From Hortaea werneckii (lineage: Eukaryota; Ascomycota; Dothideomycetes; Mycosphaerellales; Teratosphaeriaceae), in assembly GCA_037044905.1 (NCBI GenBank), contig JBAOKB010000094.1, forward strand, positions 248,001-312,000: a stretch of 64,000 bases of DNA, given 5' to 3'. Of the stretch, positions 12,097-24,526 are shown piece by piece. Each line of letters begins with the position of its first letter. Position 1 is the stretch's first letter. The position numbers and the translations under genes are program-made. The notes beneath the pieces were generated by a model. It did no database searches and was not told the DNA's origin. It was given only the letters and a program-made list of their open reading frames with translations.

Positions 12097-12736
12097 GACA
12101 TTTGACGGGAGAGACGAGGAGATACCATGATTTGCAAGCAGGACTGCATGCTGGAATTGAGGTCTTACACGCGCTTGAGCAATGCATAAGTAGAACGTTT
12201 TGGAGTATGGAGCACAACATTCCGCCCGTGTACCATCAGCTACTGCTTTCTGATGTTTTATCTTTCTTTTTACGCGCGGCAGCATCGAGCGGGGTATGCG
12301 ACATGGCAAAGGCAAAAACCTGGAAAGTGAAGCTTGCAATTTAAGCTCGCAACGCTGCCGGGCTGCCGACCGTCAATATGACGTACACGCTCCCTCATGT
12401 TTGGCGCCCCGATCAACCTCACGTCTGTGACGCATGAAGCCGCCACGCGCCAACTTATTCCCGCGTAAAATTGATCGCGACGGACGTGTGAAATCAGCTG
12501 CAAAGGTTGATGCGTATGTTTGGTTTGGTTTGCTCGTCTTTACATCCTATACCCCTTCACCTCTTCCGTGCCTTCCTTTCGAGGCATCTCACGTATCCAC
12601 ATTTCGGGGTACGGAGGCAGGACGGGAGCCTCTCACCCTGTGGGGCATCTGATTTAAGGCACAAACACAAGCACAAGCACAAACGCACCGCCACCGCCTC
12701 CACATCACGCCTAACTAGGCAGGCGACAAGGGCAAG
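12097..12736. other. Intergenic region with a CACAAG microsatellite
   Basis: This holds the GDI1 3' flank and the transporter promoter. An imperfect ACAAAC/ACAAGC repeat lies at about 12660-12689, shortly before the transporter ATG. No separate gene is supported. Confidence 0.5.
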
Positions 12737-14111
12737 ATGCGCTTCAAGAACCGTGATGTCGAGAAATACGAACAACAGAATAACGACCATAGCGAAAAGG
12801 ATGATGCCGGCTCGCCCAAGTACGCCGGCTTCCGGGATCGCATTGCCCATTTTACCTGGTAAGTCACATCAAGCAGTTGATCAACTAGATCTCCATTTCA
12901 ATGTTACTGTAAAGCAGCAGCAATTGACGTCCTACCAGGCCATGGTTCGCATGTACAATGTCCACAGGCGCCATCGCTGTCGTCCTCGCCCAGACTCCGA
13001 ATCGATTCACCGGCCTCCAGACCATCGGCAAGATCTTCTACATCCTGGACATTGTCCTTTTCGTCTGCTTTACAGCCCTGATCACGCTACGCTTTGTCCT
13101 GGTTCCCTCCAAGCTCCCCGCTTCACTTCATCATCCCGTCGAGGGACTCTTCTTCGGCGCCTTCTGGGTCTCCATCTCGCTGATCATGAACTGCATGCAA
13201 TCCTACGGTGTACCCAATACTGGTCCCTGGCTTGTCAGAGCAATCGAAATCCTCTTTTGGATCTATTGCGCCGTTGTGCTGCTGGTGGCGATTTTTCAGT
13301 ATTACATTCTGTTTCAGGAGGAGAGACTGAACGTCGCGGATGCCATGCCTGCCTGGATCTTCCCTATCTACCCTCTGCTCGTGGTCGGACCAATGGCAGC
13401 CAATTTCATCGGCAGCCAGCCCCATAACGCCGCGTATCCAATGTGGGTAGGAGCGGTCATGCTACAGGGCGTGGCATGGACGGTGGCCCTAATGATGTAC
13501 TGCATCTACACCCAACGTCTCATGGTCAGCTCCCTCCCACAACCTCCTACGAGGCCGGGTATGTACGTGAGCGTAGGACCTGCAGGTAAGTGGTGATTTG
13601 ATCGCACACACAGCCAGGCATGCACGCTAACTTCACATGATCAGGCTACACCTCTGCTGCACTCATCCAGCTCGGGAGGAAAGCTCCTAGTATCTTGCCG
13701 CCAAATGTCTTCGGCCTCTCCACAGACTCGGACGGCAATATTGTCAGAGCGCTTGGTATCATGGCCGGCATCTTCATCATCATCTTCGCCTTCTGGTTCT
13801 TCTGCATAAGCACCGTCGCTGTCATCTCCGGCCTTCGGAAAATGTCGTTCACCCTCAACTGGTGGGCGTTTGTGTTTCCAAACGCTGGGCTCACCTTAGC
13901 CGCGATCCAAGTTGGCGCCGTCTTCTCCAGCCCGGGAATCAACGGCGTGTGCAGTGCCTTGACTCTGCTGATCGTGATTATGTGGTTTGTGTGTGCTATA
14001 GCTACTATCCGCGCAGTGTGGCGAGGAGAGGTACCTTGGCCGGGCAAAGCAGAGGATAAGGATATGACGCACAAAGGTGTTGCGGTCAGATGGGGGCGAT
14101 ATGGCGCTTGA
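12737..14111 (+). CDS. TDT-family transporter (Mae1 malate/Ssu1 sulfite type)
   Basis: Three exons: 12737-12858, 12939-13585 and 13645-14111, 411 aa, all joins in frame (GTAAGT donors; CCAG and TCAG acceptors). The start MRFKNRDVEKYEQQ is hydrophilic. The first membrane helix begins IAHFTWPWFACTMSTGAIAVVL, created across the first intron and typical of the family. About ten hydrophobic helices follow, with conserved-looking PLLVVGPMAANFIG and LNWWAFVFPNAGLTLA. Family knowledge: TDT proteins (voltage-dependent anion channel fold, SLAC1-like) include Schizosaccharomyces Mae1, a dicarboxylate importer, and Ssu1, a sulfite efflux pump. I lean to the Mae1-like branch but cannot separate the substrates. 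The frame is intact. Confidence 0.9.
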
Positions 14112-14772
14112 TTTAATAATAAGGTATTAATGTCTGAATTTGTTGTCTGCATCAAATCAAGCCTCAATTTCAAGGGAAAAACATTTCACATGTGATTGTC
14201 GAGTGGCCCTTAGAACAGCATCTATGACGGTCAGCCTGCGCTTGATACGCAAGTTCCCTTGAGAAATCTTGTCCGTGTCGTGAGTCCGTCGAGCCGTGGC
14301 TGAAAGCATGGTGGAATCGCACACGCACAGGGTCATCGTTTTGACCGCCTAGCCTAAGATTCTCTCGGTCAATGCTGATGGCCTTCCTTGGAATTTACAA
14401 GTGCTTTCCCGCATAGGCGATGCATCGGCGAGCCCGCGTACGCCACAAAGCCTGTGTCCATCTACCTATGAACTATGGTGCCCTGAGCAGAATTTCGACG
14501 AAAGACGAAGTGGCTCCACAGGATCACAGCCGGAAGCTACCACGCTCTGTCCTCCTTGTCTCTGCTCCGACCAGAACTGGGTGATATTGCGATTCGGGGC
14601 TGGCTGGCTAGGAAGTCTTCTACAATGCAAAAGAATTCCAACCGAATCCTGGTGGTCCTGCAGCGAGGACACAAGCCGAGCTTCACTTTTGGACATTGCC
14701 GATGGCACCAAGTGGTCCGAAAAGAAATTACGCGCTGGGTGGCGAGACAGTCCATAGGGAGTCGTGGCAGAA
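14112..14772. other. Convergent intergenic region
   Basis: This lies between the stop codons of the TDT transporter (plus) and SRP receptor beta (minus). Frames of about 120-160 codons here are overlapping shadows without family features. Confidence 0.4.
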
Positions 14773-15763
14773 CTATAGATTATCTCCAACCCAGGCCCAC
14801 CAGTCCTCCACCTTGCCTTTCTCCTTGTCGTCGCCCTTGACGTTCCCACCCACGATCTGAACATCCACCCCGTGTTCCTCCATCTGCTCGAACTTGAAAT
14901 CCTTGCTTCCGTACGCGCCCAACCAATTGGCCTCCTCATCATCCATCTGATCGTCGTCCATGCCCACCCCGCTATCCAACAGGCCCTTGCTCTTCGTCTG
15001 TCTGACCTTGGTAACCTCCTCTTGCAGTTTTGATCTCACGATGCCAGCCGGAAGCGAAGGTGAAAACATCTTGCTTGTTCGCCGCGACCAGGAGGGGGAC
15101 CTGTTCAGGACGCTTGGAGGTCTTGCCTTCGGCATTCCTTTTTGTAGAGCAAGCAGGATGTCGTGGAGGTACTCGGCGGTTTCGGTCAGACCGGCTGCAG
15201 AACTGACTGCTGCGCTATCGACGAGGAATAGGATGCCCCGCAGCGCCTTGGAGGAGGTCACGGAGGAGACGGCATGGTGTCGGAGTTTGCCGTGCCCGGG
15301 GGTATCGAGGAGCAAGAACTTGGGATGGCTGCGTTCTGAAGTGTCGTTTTCGGAACGGTAACGGTCTTCTGCGGAGCGAACGGTGGCGGGCAATTGGCAG
15401 ACAGCGGTCTGGGCTCCTGGCTGATATGGGTTGGAGCAGTGGTGCCGGTTGCAAACTGGCGAGACAGTCAGTCGCTCAGTCAATCATTCACTCGAACAAT
15501 CTGGCTTCAACTTGGCAAGGCATTAACCAAACCCGATGAAGTCAACGCATTGAGCATACCAAGGTTAGCAGGCTTGTCTTTCCACTTCCGCTGGGTCCTG
15601 CAAGCAGGAAAAGGGGGAGCTCCCGGGACGGAGCTGTTCGGTATAAGTAAATGTGGATGAGCAGCGGAGACAACAGGCTGACGAGAAGCGTGACGATGAT
15701 GGCCGAGCTGGCGGGTGAGAAAGCCCAAGCCGCCCACTCCCAGAGAGAGTTGGAGTCGGCCAT
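14773..15763 (-). CDS. SRP102: Signal recognition particle receptor beta subunit, with three indels
   Basis: Exon 1 is 15560-15763; the intron has GTATGC and GCCAG ends; exon 2 is 14773-15455. The protein starts with one membrane helix (SAIIVTLLVSLLSPLLIHIY) and the G1 loop AGPSGSGKTSLL. Exon 2 opens with the switch I region TGTTAPTHISQEP, followed by LLLDTPGHGKLRHHA (G3) and VDSAA. Three indels relative to the family are needed: one missing base near 15411-15413, one missing near 15116-15120 and one extra near 15057-15061. The last two cancel, and between them the alternative frame reads VPLLVAANKQDVFT, the G4 NKxD motif that the written frame loses. Corrected length is 295 aa. Role: GTPase anchoring the SRP receptor at the ER membrane. 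Confidence 0.85.
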
Positions 15764-16216
15764 TGTCAGTACGGTTTCGGTATGTTTACAGAGTACTCTC
15801 TTGGGAAGTCATCGCACTCTCTGAAACGGCGACTCACCAGCTTGCGAGCTCGGAGGAAGTGGGGTGATTTCTCAGTCGGATTTGCTGAATATTGATGGCA
15901 TTTCAATTGGGGCCCATCAATTCCAAGACCATGTTTCATGACGCCAAATCACACGGCCACCCATGTCCCATTACCGCCTTTTCTACAATCGGCAACACTT
16001 TTCACTAGCCTTCTACTGCACCGTAAGACCAGAGGAAGCATCTCCTGCATCCAAACACTGACTATATCAGGATCTAAAACGAAAGGCCGTCCTCTCCTGC
16101 GAGTGACCTGATCATCCTCGTTCTGTCAAGGTATCGTGTACATGTCATTTCAGCCACTGCCACGGCGTCTTTTGCAACACCACCAACCCTTGCCAACCAT
16201 ATCGTAGGCTCCTCAC
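15764..16216. other. Intergenic region
   Basis: The SRP receptor beta promoter (minus) and the epimerase 3' flank are expected here. No gene or repeat is supported. Confidence 0.4.
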
Positions 16217-17152
16217 TTACTCCCTCTCATCATGCCGCCAACCCAGCACCTTCTCTGTCTTTCCAGTCGTCCAAAATGAATCGTTACTCTTCCCCCAATC
16301 CCCTTGGATCTGCGCATTCGGATAATGTCTATGCGCCAGCTCTCGGGACGGGATATCCTGAGCAGTCGTTGGGGCATGCACATTGAAGACCTTCACCATT
16401 CCCGTTAGCACACTCTCCAAGTTCTTTCGCAAGGGCTATGGGACGGGCTTTAAAAGTCTAGCACTCACCTCGCACCCTTCGAAGTTATCCGCCTTCTCGA
16501 TCGCCAACAGACATGCCCTCGCCGTGGCCGCCGGATGCACCCAGCCCCAGAGCTGCTTCACACCTGCGCCCTCCCAATCATCCTGATGCTCCTTACGCAC
16601 GTCAGCCCGCGGCGCCACTTCATGGATGCGTAGACACGCGATCTTGGTCCCGGGGAACCACTCCACGAACGAGCGGGCCTGGAGTTCGGCTTCCTGCTTA
16701 GCAAGCGCATAGCTATCAGTGGGCTTGCTCGCTGCCTCCTCGTCCAGCGGGAAATAGTCAAAGTGGAGTGGCTGGTTTGCGTACGCAAGTCCGATCGCGT
16801 TCACCGAGGATGCGTAGCTTATCGTCTTAATGCCCAGTTCCGCCGCCGCACGGAAGCCGTTGAAGGCGCTGTTGACGTTGTTGTTATGCACAGTGGCATC
16901 CTGCTTGTCCACTGGATTGGGAATGGCTGCGAGGTGAATGATGGCATCGGAGCCTTTGACCGCGTTGAGGGTTTCCTCATAGTTCCCGGCGATGTCGGCG
17001 ATGCGCTCTTCAGTATTTGATACGTCGACCTTACCGCCTTCGCTCCGATTAATCTGGATGGTACGGTAGCCTTTGGAAGCACAAAGTCTGACTACTTCTT
17101 GCCCGACTGTTCCACGGGCGCCGGTGATGGCAATGGTGTTTACATCGGGCAT
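16217..17152 (-). CDS. NAD-dependent epimerase/dehydratase (extended SDR)
   Basis: Two exons: 16469-17152 and 16217-16390, 285 aa; the intron has GTGAGT and GAAG ends. The N-terminus has the Rossmann nucleotide loop ITGARGTVGQEV (GxxGxxG). A short acidic segment (DVSNTEERIAD) and IIHLAAIPNP follow, as in extended short-chain dehydrogenases. The active-site tyrosine and lysine are in SYALAKQEAE, with the upstream serine in SYASSVNAIG. The last exon supplies VFNVHAPTTAQDIPSRELA and a C-terminus ending KVLGWRHDERE. Family knowledge: members act on nucleotide sugars or related carbonyl substrates using NAD(P). The specific substrate is not evident. The frame is intact. Confidence 0.88.
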
Positions 17153-17806
17153 GATGGATCAAGGAGAACTCGGAGAAAGGAATGAGATATCAACTCGTTT
17201 AAATGATTTACAGTGTCTGATCAGGTCAGTTTGGCCAGTTTGGGCTCGCTACAGGCACAAAAGTAGTCGAGAACTTCAAATGTGCTGTGTATGGCATCAC
17301 TTGAATGAGGTAGCCGTGACGTCGGTGTCTACCTGCGTCATGTAAAGTATAATCAGTCTAACAAAGGCATTGAAATTTGGTTCTACCTATTCACAAATTG
17401 AGATGGAAAGCACGCTGGACATGCTCATTTGGCACTCGTGGAATTGCGCATTAGCTGCAGCAGAAGTCACGCATGTTGTAAGAGAATTGCAGATGAACAG
17501 ACCGACAGCCGACGTCTCACCGACTAGCCAAGACGTAGAATAAGAAACAAGATGAAAGGGTCTCGCTCATGCTTCAGAATAATCGCAGCGTATAATATCA
17601 TTTTTGAGCCTCTTAAGTCGGCGTAGCAGGTATTTCCGCTGCTTTGAGCGCCGCTCACAAATTTCATTGTTGGACAATAAAAGCTGCATATTCAACATGA
17701 GACGCCGTTGGTTTCCTATATCACTATTTTCCCGTGCTCGACGGCAGACCCTACCATAACACAACCACAGCTATGAACTTCTTCTGCAGCAATCGGCACA
17801 GGAACA
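17153..17806. other. Intergenic region
   Basis: Upstream of the epimerase and downstream of the large E2 gene, both minus. No supported gene; a 65-codon minus-strand frame at 17567-17764 has no features. Confidence 0.4.
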
Positions 17807-20800
17807 CTACTCTTTTGGGCCAGTCCTACCCCCAGCTCTCAGTTCACGGAGCGCCCCCTTCAGTTTAGCGACAAGCGCTGGATCCTGCCTCCCTGAGCTG
17901 GCCGAAACCACCTCGTTCTCGCCACCAAGCACTGGACCTGCCCAGTAAGCGCCCATGTAAGCTAAATGTGGAGCAACTTTCGGCGCTTTTGTCATATCAG
18001 CAATCCACTCATCGACGCAAGCAGCAATCTCTTCCTCGTGTATCTCAAAATGACGCCGGACCACTTCCGACCAGACGGTATCCTTGTTGGCCATCCAGTC
18101 CAGCATTGCAGCTTTGATGGTATGCGGGCGTAGGCCGCGGCTGTATTCTTAGACTGTAAAGTCTCCGCCTGATTTTCGCGGCCGGGCTCATTACACCATG
18201 GCTCGTCACAGAAAATCATAGCCTGGATGCTGACCAGGACTTGTAGAATAGTACTCTGGCCGGGTTTCCATGGCTCACCAGACCACGTGCCCAGAAGACT
18301 GAGGCAGACTTTGCCACATGGATAGAGGTTGGGGTTGCAACCTACCGTGCCGCCGTCGGTAGTTTTGAAATGTAAGGTAGGCGGCCTGTTGGGGAAGTCG
18401 AGCCCACAAAGGAGGTCGAATTCCCATAGACCATTCTCATATGGAGACCCACGCGGTCCGACTATCAGAACCTTCATCACGTCCATGCGGGAATCTCCGT
18501 AGCGAACAAAGATGCCGGGAGGCAAACAGGTCTTGAGACGTGCAATCTCACTGATTAGCGCACGCATTCGAGCGGCTGGCGAACGGCCGACCATGCGTCT
18601 CGCCTGGTCGTGGTAGAAGCTTGTTGCGAGCAGCACGTCGTCAGGCACCTCCATGACGCCGAGTTCTTCGTGCAAAGCCTTATCTGCTTTGATCATCTCC
18701 GTAGGCTCGTCAACTGAAACTTGAACAAGAGATGCAATCTTCTTGGCTTGCTTCTGCTCGGTGCACTTTTGCCCATCTGCGCGTGGAGCATTTGCCGCTG
18801 CCATGTCCCCCAGCTCGCACACCTGGTTGCAAATGTACAAGAGCCGCTGGTTGCTCTCGCTTTCGAAAAGCTGCTTGCGTTTGTTCGCACTATCGATCAC
18901 GACCCTCGCGGAGGTTAGCAGTGACGAAAGAGAACTCGCCAAAGTCTCTGATGCATCTACAGGTTCGTTCCGCATGCGGGTTGGCTGACCCAGGGAGACC
19001 TTCAGAAGGTCATGGCCGCCTTGTTGACTGTTCGAGGGCCATGGAAAATAGCTTGACAGATGTCGACACGATCACATAAGAGCTTTGCGAAGCTGAAAAG
19101 GCTCTCGTACAAGCCGACACGCTTTTGCATGTCTTCAAGTGAGTTCATGTGGAATAAGTCCGCGACCTTGTCCAGAAGAGAGGTTCGCGAGAGCAAACAA
19201 ATGAGAGTTGGCGGGAGCGACAAATCAACTTGGTGCGAGACCGTGGGGACGGAGGATTGCAACAGTAAAGCGAGTGCTGCTGTGACTTTTGCTGTAAGGT
19301 CATCATCAGGGTCGACAGGCGCTTTCTTCTGTGTTCGCGCTGGCCCATGACTCCTCCCGTAGAACCCACCGTATCCAACCCCGGAGTGTTTGGTACCAGC
19401 GCTTTTCGTGGATTGGTGGCCGTAGATTAGGTCATAGTCATCGATTTGCTCGTCACCAAACTCGTCGTCGCCTTCAAGCCCGAAGATCTCGGCGCCATGG
19501 TGACTCATGCCTGAGGTGAAAGCGCTCTTGGCAGGTTGTGCGGGAGGGAAAGGCTGTGGTGCTGGCCCAGCCGTGCCAATGCTTCCATTGCTGGGGAAAG
19601 TAAAATGTCCAGCCTGAGGATAATTCTTTCCGTACTCTTGCGTTTGCACAGATGCTGCACTTTGTATCGTGTTTACATGATTGGTGGATGGAAGAGAGGG
19701 GTTTTTGCCAATGGATGCCATGAGCTGTGTGTATTTCGTGTTCAGTAATGGTGTACTGAATGAAGGTGTACTGAATGATGGTGGCGTAGCAAAAAGCTGA
19801 TCAATATTTTGATGGCCGGAACCATATCCCACACCAAAGCTGTGCAAGTCTCCCGCACTCGATGTGTGAGGCAGTAGTGGAGCAGGTACAGAGAATCCGG
19901 GATGCGTCTGGCCGGGTAGGGCGCTCGGAGGAGGACCGTAGTACGAATGAGGCGTTGCATATGTCGGGAAGCCAGGCAGTGGTCCGAAAGGGTCTGGGAA
20001 GGCCGGGCTCAAATTCTTCGGTGCATTCTTCGGTGTGTGATTGGGTGGGCCGGGATGGCTATCGACGACAGAAAAGTCACCCGAACCTAGTACGAGTGGA
20101 GCGAAGCCACTGGGCCCAGCGCCATGACTGGTACCGTTGCTTGAAGTGCCCTTGGGTTGTAAGACGTGACTTGTGTGATCCTTCGCAGAAATTTTGCGAC
20201 GAGAGCTCGCTTGCACCGGTCTTGCTGTGCTTGCTTTGGGCTTATCGTGCCTGACTGAATAGTCGTAGCCGCAAAGTAGGAACCATATCTGCGCGAGCCA
20301 GGCATCGTCACAGTGCCAGGTAAACTGCAGCCCATCACCGCAGGCACTGAAGTCTTCTGACTGAGTGAGTTCCCCGCATCCGACACAAGTGGAAGCAGCG
20401 CAAGTCGCACAAGTCGAGTTGTTGCACAAACGCAAGACCGAGTGGTCATCGATACGATCAGCGTTTGTTCGAGCGGTGTTTGTCGTTGCCGTGCGACGTG
20501 ACTTTGTTAGCTGCGAGGCGAAATGAGTGAACAAGCTGCTGCGCTGGTAGTAAGTTGGGCGCCGCAACCAGCGCATTTTCTATTCAATATGCCGTTTGCG
20601 AAGTGACGAACTGCGATCGCTTCCTCTGACATGTCAGTATCCTGGGTAGGAGCCTGAGGCGATGCCATTGATAAGGAGAGTGATGGGGTCGCTGCACTAC
20701 GCTGTGAAGAGGGTTTTGGAGTCTGGGTTGATGCTGGTGGCGGTGGTAGTGGTGCTAAAGAAGGTGTCTGGCTGAGAAGTTGAGGTAGCCAGGCGGACGC

Positions 20801-21037
20801 GGCTGCCTCGTACTTTGCGCTGCCTTGTGTCGGCAAAGTGTTTGGCAGGACGTCGTCGTCGTCGCTCATGGTGGCAGCAGTCAGATCGATGGGAGAAGAT
20901 TTACTGTCGCCTGCACGTGAAGCCATGGACGAAGAAGATGTTGTCGAGTTTTGGAGTGGCGTGTCGTGGCGCGGCGTTTCGTGAATTGGAGGTTCGGAGT
21001 GTCGCTTGCGCTTGCGGCGGAGGTCATCAATATCCAT
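17807..21037 (-). CDS. Large ubiquitin-conjugating (E2) domain protein, broken by three shifts
   Basis: Three consecutive minus-strand frames read as one protein of 1077 aa if one base is restored near 20532-20542, 19014-19021 and 18147-18151. The N-terminal 150 residues are Ser/Pro-rich with KRKRH near the start. A cysteine cluster follows (CAGCGAQ, then CNNSTCATCAASTCVGCGE), probably zinc-binding. The middle is long and disordered, followed by a helical region. The C-terminal UBC fold has the catalytic cysteine at 18304-18306 in CGKVCLSLLGTW, preceded by LDFPNRPPTLHFKT and followed by EPWCNEPGREN and a helical tail (RGLRPHTIKAAMLDW). This arrangement resembles the large E2 enzymes UBE2O and BIRC6. 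As written the E2 half would look like a separate gene starting at 18975, which I think is wrong. Confidence 0.78.
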
Positions 21038-24000
21038 CGCCCTGGCGCAGCTTTCTCGGTTTGGTTAGACGCCTTAGCTGTGAGTGGCCGTCCTAAGCTC
21101 GTTGAGGGTAAACGGGAGCTCAAGCTGGACATCAGTATCCAGTTTGCACGAGAGACATGGTGCCCGGGTGTGTGACTAGAAAAGGGTTGAAGGCAGTCTC
21201 AAAGGGTGTTTGGCGTGGAGCAGGAAGGAAGAAGAGGGAGGACACGAGCCAAGGTAGTGGTAGTACCTGGGGTCCGGTTCGGCACAGCAGACGAGTATGT
21301 ACTGTATGGAGCCTCAATTAAGGCAACCGCGACCTTGTCAGAGCGTCTCGCCCTCCAGCTCTTTGGTGCAGTGGTCTTTGCACGTTGCCTACCTACCTAC
21401 CTAGGTACCTTGTCACCTGCAGACCCGACTCCAGTGAGCTACCTACCCAGGGTACTATGTAAGCTGCACCTCAGGCAGAGACAGAGGTGGACGGGGCGGG
21501 AGGTGGACGGGAGGTGGCTGATGCCCGTCTGTCAGACGCAGCACAAGTCACGCGGATGACGCTGATTGGTCGGCCGAAAAGAAAGACGACCTGTCTCATT
21601 ATTCACGAGTTGAGTGTTGCTGAAAACATCCTCAAGGTCCCTCACCGTTCTGGGCAAATGTAGGTAGGCATCTCTACCGCAGGTCCATACGGAGGTACGA
21701 ACAACCCTGATCTACTGCCAATGGAGCCCCAGGAAGTTGTCGTGATGGGTCGGGAGAGCGAGAAGCGCAGAGAGCCATGGGCCGATAAGCCTCAAACATC
21801 CGGAGTCCATAAAAGATCATCTTGTCTTCACGTGGACAGATACAGCATTGATGTGAACCGGAGGACTGGGATTGGACTCTAACCTTAGCAACTTTTGGGA
21901 TGCGGCGCTCGCCGTCGGGAGTACCCGCTGGGACGCTCCGCCGCGCCTGCACGCCAGCGGTTGCCGCGAGCCTTGCTCACCATTCGGGAATCATCAGACA
22001 AATGTTCGCTAGATGTGGACAGACAAAATTTCAATGCGGGCACTACACAAATGGCAATTACGCTGCCTCCTGCTTGTTACCGCTTGAATAATTGAATCCT
22101 CTATGCTAAGTACAGTGCCCGTCTTGGAGAGCTCAGCTGGTGGCCTTCCAAAATCTGATTCCAGGACGTGACATCTCTCACCACTTGAATACTTGTCCCC
22201 AATGAAGCGTAACTCTCCATCTCGCACCTCATTGCACAATGAAGGCATGCCTACACCCGCCTACCCGCTTGTTCTATCGTGTCTCCATTGCAATATGAAG
22301 GTGTGCTGAAGTCAACTTTGAGGCGTACTCTGGAGCTTGCGAGACCCATGATAACCTCCAGCATACCAAGCTCCACTGAATCCATGCTAGGCAGCTGTGC
22401 AAAGCGAGCGGTACTGCAGAAATTTTGCTCGATTGTTTATTGACACGCTAGTGGCAAAGTGTGTGTGTCTGACCGTTCAGGATATTGGAGACCCCGAGGC
22501 GAGAGTTCTGGCAATACCGCATAGACTGAGATTTTTCTTTTGCTCGAGGAGACATCAAATTACACAGAGAAGTCGTTGCCACAAAGGAGGCTGTCTGTCT
22601 TGCCTTTCTGTTGTCCATCAACATCTCCGCGCTGGGAGCTTTTGCTGGACAGGCTGCAGCGCGTCGGCGCCTTGGAGCGCAATGTTACCTTGCTTGTCGC
22701 GAAGCTGGAGTGATGACCATGGCTTGTGCTTGTATGCGTGGAAAAGCGGACGAATGTTGATCTTTCGCCTTCAGCAGCTCAATCCTGTCTAGTATTCGAC
22801 CGATCGTTGAAGCAATCGAGCAATCTACTTCGTACTTCAGCGTGCTGATGTGGACGACCACTGCAATTGTGGACGCACTTAGCCTTCATTTGGACCAGCT
22901 GGCGGGAGATTTGAACGCCATTTGTCGGCGACCCGGTCTTGTCTAGCAAGGGTTCAAAGGTCCCTAGCATCTCCCAACAAGGTCAGAGGAGGCTGCAGGA
23001 GCAATCACCAACGGTAGGCAAATGTGGATGCAAGATTGTTGTCGAATGTCATGTGAGAACCAAAAGCCTTAAACCCAAAGGTGCAGCTGGGTAGAGTACA
23101 ATTATGTCCATCTGAATTATTATGATAACGCAGATGCCGGGAAATGGCAGTTTGTCGATAAAAGCGACGTCGACTGCAACTTGATCCCGCAAGAAAGGTC
23201 TGGATCAATTCTGAAACAGCAGCCAGGCTGAAACAACATTGGTGATATGCAGTTTGGAGATAACACGGCTTGGCCGGTCGTACCTGAATCCGCTTGGTTA
23301 TCCACCCCCTTGGCAGAATCAATGGACGAGGTGAAGTTCCAAGTGCTTGAAGCATACCAAGAAAAATAGTACATTGTCAAGCCTAGCAGCTAGACTGAAA
23401 TAGCATTCCCGCAATCTAGGCTTGTTGTTCAACCTTCGGTGGGCCTCTCGGATGTAAGAGTCTGGCTCGGTGGGCCAGCGATTGCATAAGCCAGTGTTGG
23501 CTTGCACGTCGTTACGGGGCTAGTGGGGGCGATGTCTGGGGTGGCGTTGTGCGGATTGCCGGAAGTCCCGAGGGCGGAGTCGAGATGAACGCTTGGCGTG
23601 AGTGGGAGGGAGTGCAACTTCATGGGATCGGTTGGGATGATAGGATGCTGCGGTGGAGAGGTGACGGAGGCCCAGCTTCGATACGTATCCCAGGTACTCC
23701 AACGGTCTAGGCAATCACATGACTACTGTATGGGAATGGGATAGGAGAAGGAGGAGGTGGTGGTGTTGGTGACAGTCGCAGGCTGACTCCTACCTCCTAG
23801 GCGGACGTTAGTGATAGGAAACCGATACAGAACCACGGGGAGCCAATCAGGGCTTGGAAGTCGTCATGGAAAACCCCACATTCACGCTTGCCGGCCGGGT
23901 GCCCGCGCCTGCGAGCTGGGATTCGGGAAACGGGATCCACATGGGCAACTTGGAATGGAAACAATTGATGATGTTATGGTTAGGCCAAGCCGAAAGGGAG

Positions 24001-24526
24001 GAAGTCTGATATGCCCGCAGCCAACGATGGATAGGAGTGATGAATAGGCCAGAAGCTCCCCACCAGCTTCATCATGATCCGCTGTCCGTGACAACTGTAC
24101 AAAGTACGCACATGTGAAATTTGGCGTGACGTCGCCACTCTCCCCTCCATATATCACACTTTGGACACTGAACACCCTGGGGTACGGCATCTTGTGATAG
24201 GTAGCCAACATATTATTGTGACTATTTCACTCCAACCTCCTCGGCGGAACACCAAGCGAGGATAGCACAGACGGTAGCGGGGCCCGCCGCTTCAACCGGA
24301 TTCGTAAGAGTACCTGCAGAAGGGCCACGGCGCGGCAGTCTGGGCGAGTCTCTCTACCCTTCCAACCGCCTCAGCAGTACGACGAGGCACAGACAGGCAG
24401 GACGTAACCGAGTCTGACTCCGACATCAATTAAACCCCTCCTCCCTCCTACTCGCGCGGTCACAGGCTTGACTGAACCCAACGACCGCTTTAATACCATC
24501 TCTTGATACTCACATCCTCGCCCACC
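21038..24526. other. 3.5-kb stretch without a convincing gene
   Basis: I examined all frames here. Open frames reach at most about 130 codons (for example 22397-22792 plus and 23005-23355 minus) and lack domains, splice structure and family motifs. A CTAC/CCTA short repeat lies at about 21387-21410. The ends should contain the E2 gene promoter and the promoter of the PPxY gene. I see no tRNA, transposase remnant or terminal repeat. Confidence 0.5.

Noticed and set aside
11587..12339. 250-codon minus-strand frame
   Set aside because: Antisense to GDI1 exon 2, which is an unambiguous gene.
15455..15480. Alternative SRP102 acceptor further downstream (after CATATCAG) that would avoid one frameshift
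   Set aside because: It would delete the conserved switch I segment APTHISQEP, so a missing base near 15411 is the better explanation.
18975..18975. Separate E2 gene starting at this ATG
   Set aside because: The upstream frame continues straight into it (HDLLKVSLGQPTRMRNEP) once one base is restored near 19.02 kb, and no promoter-size gap exists.
22905..22965. Possible tRNA on the minus strand (GTTCAAATC-like loop)
   Set aside because: The flanking T-stem does not pair and no acceptor or anticodon stem could be drawn.
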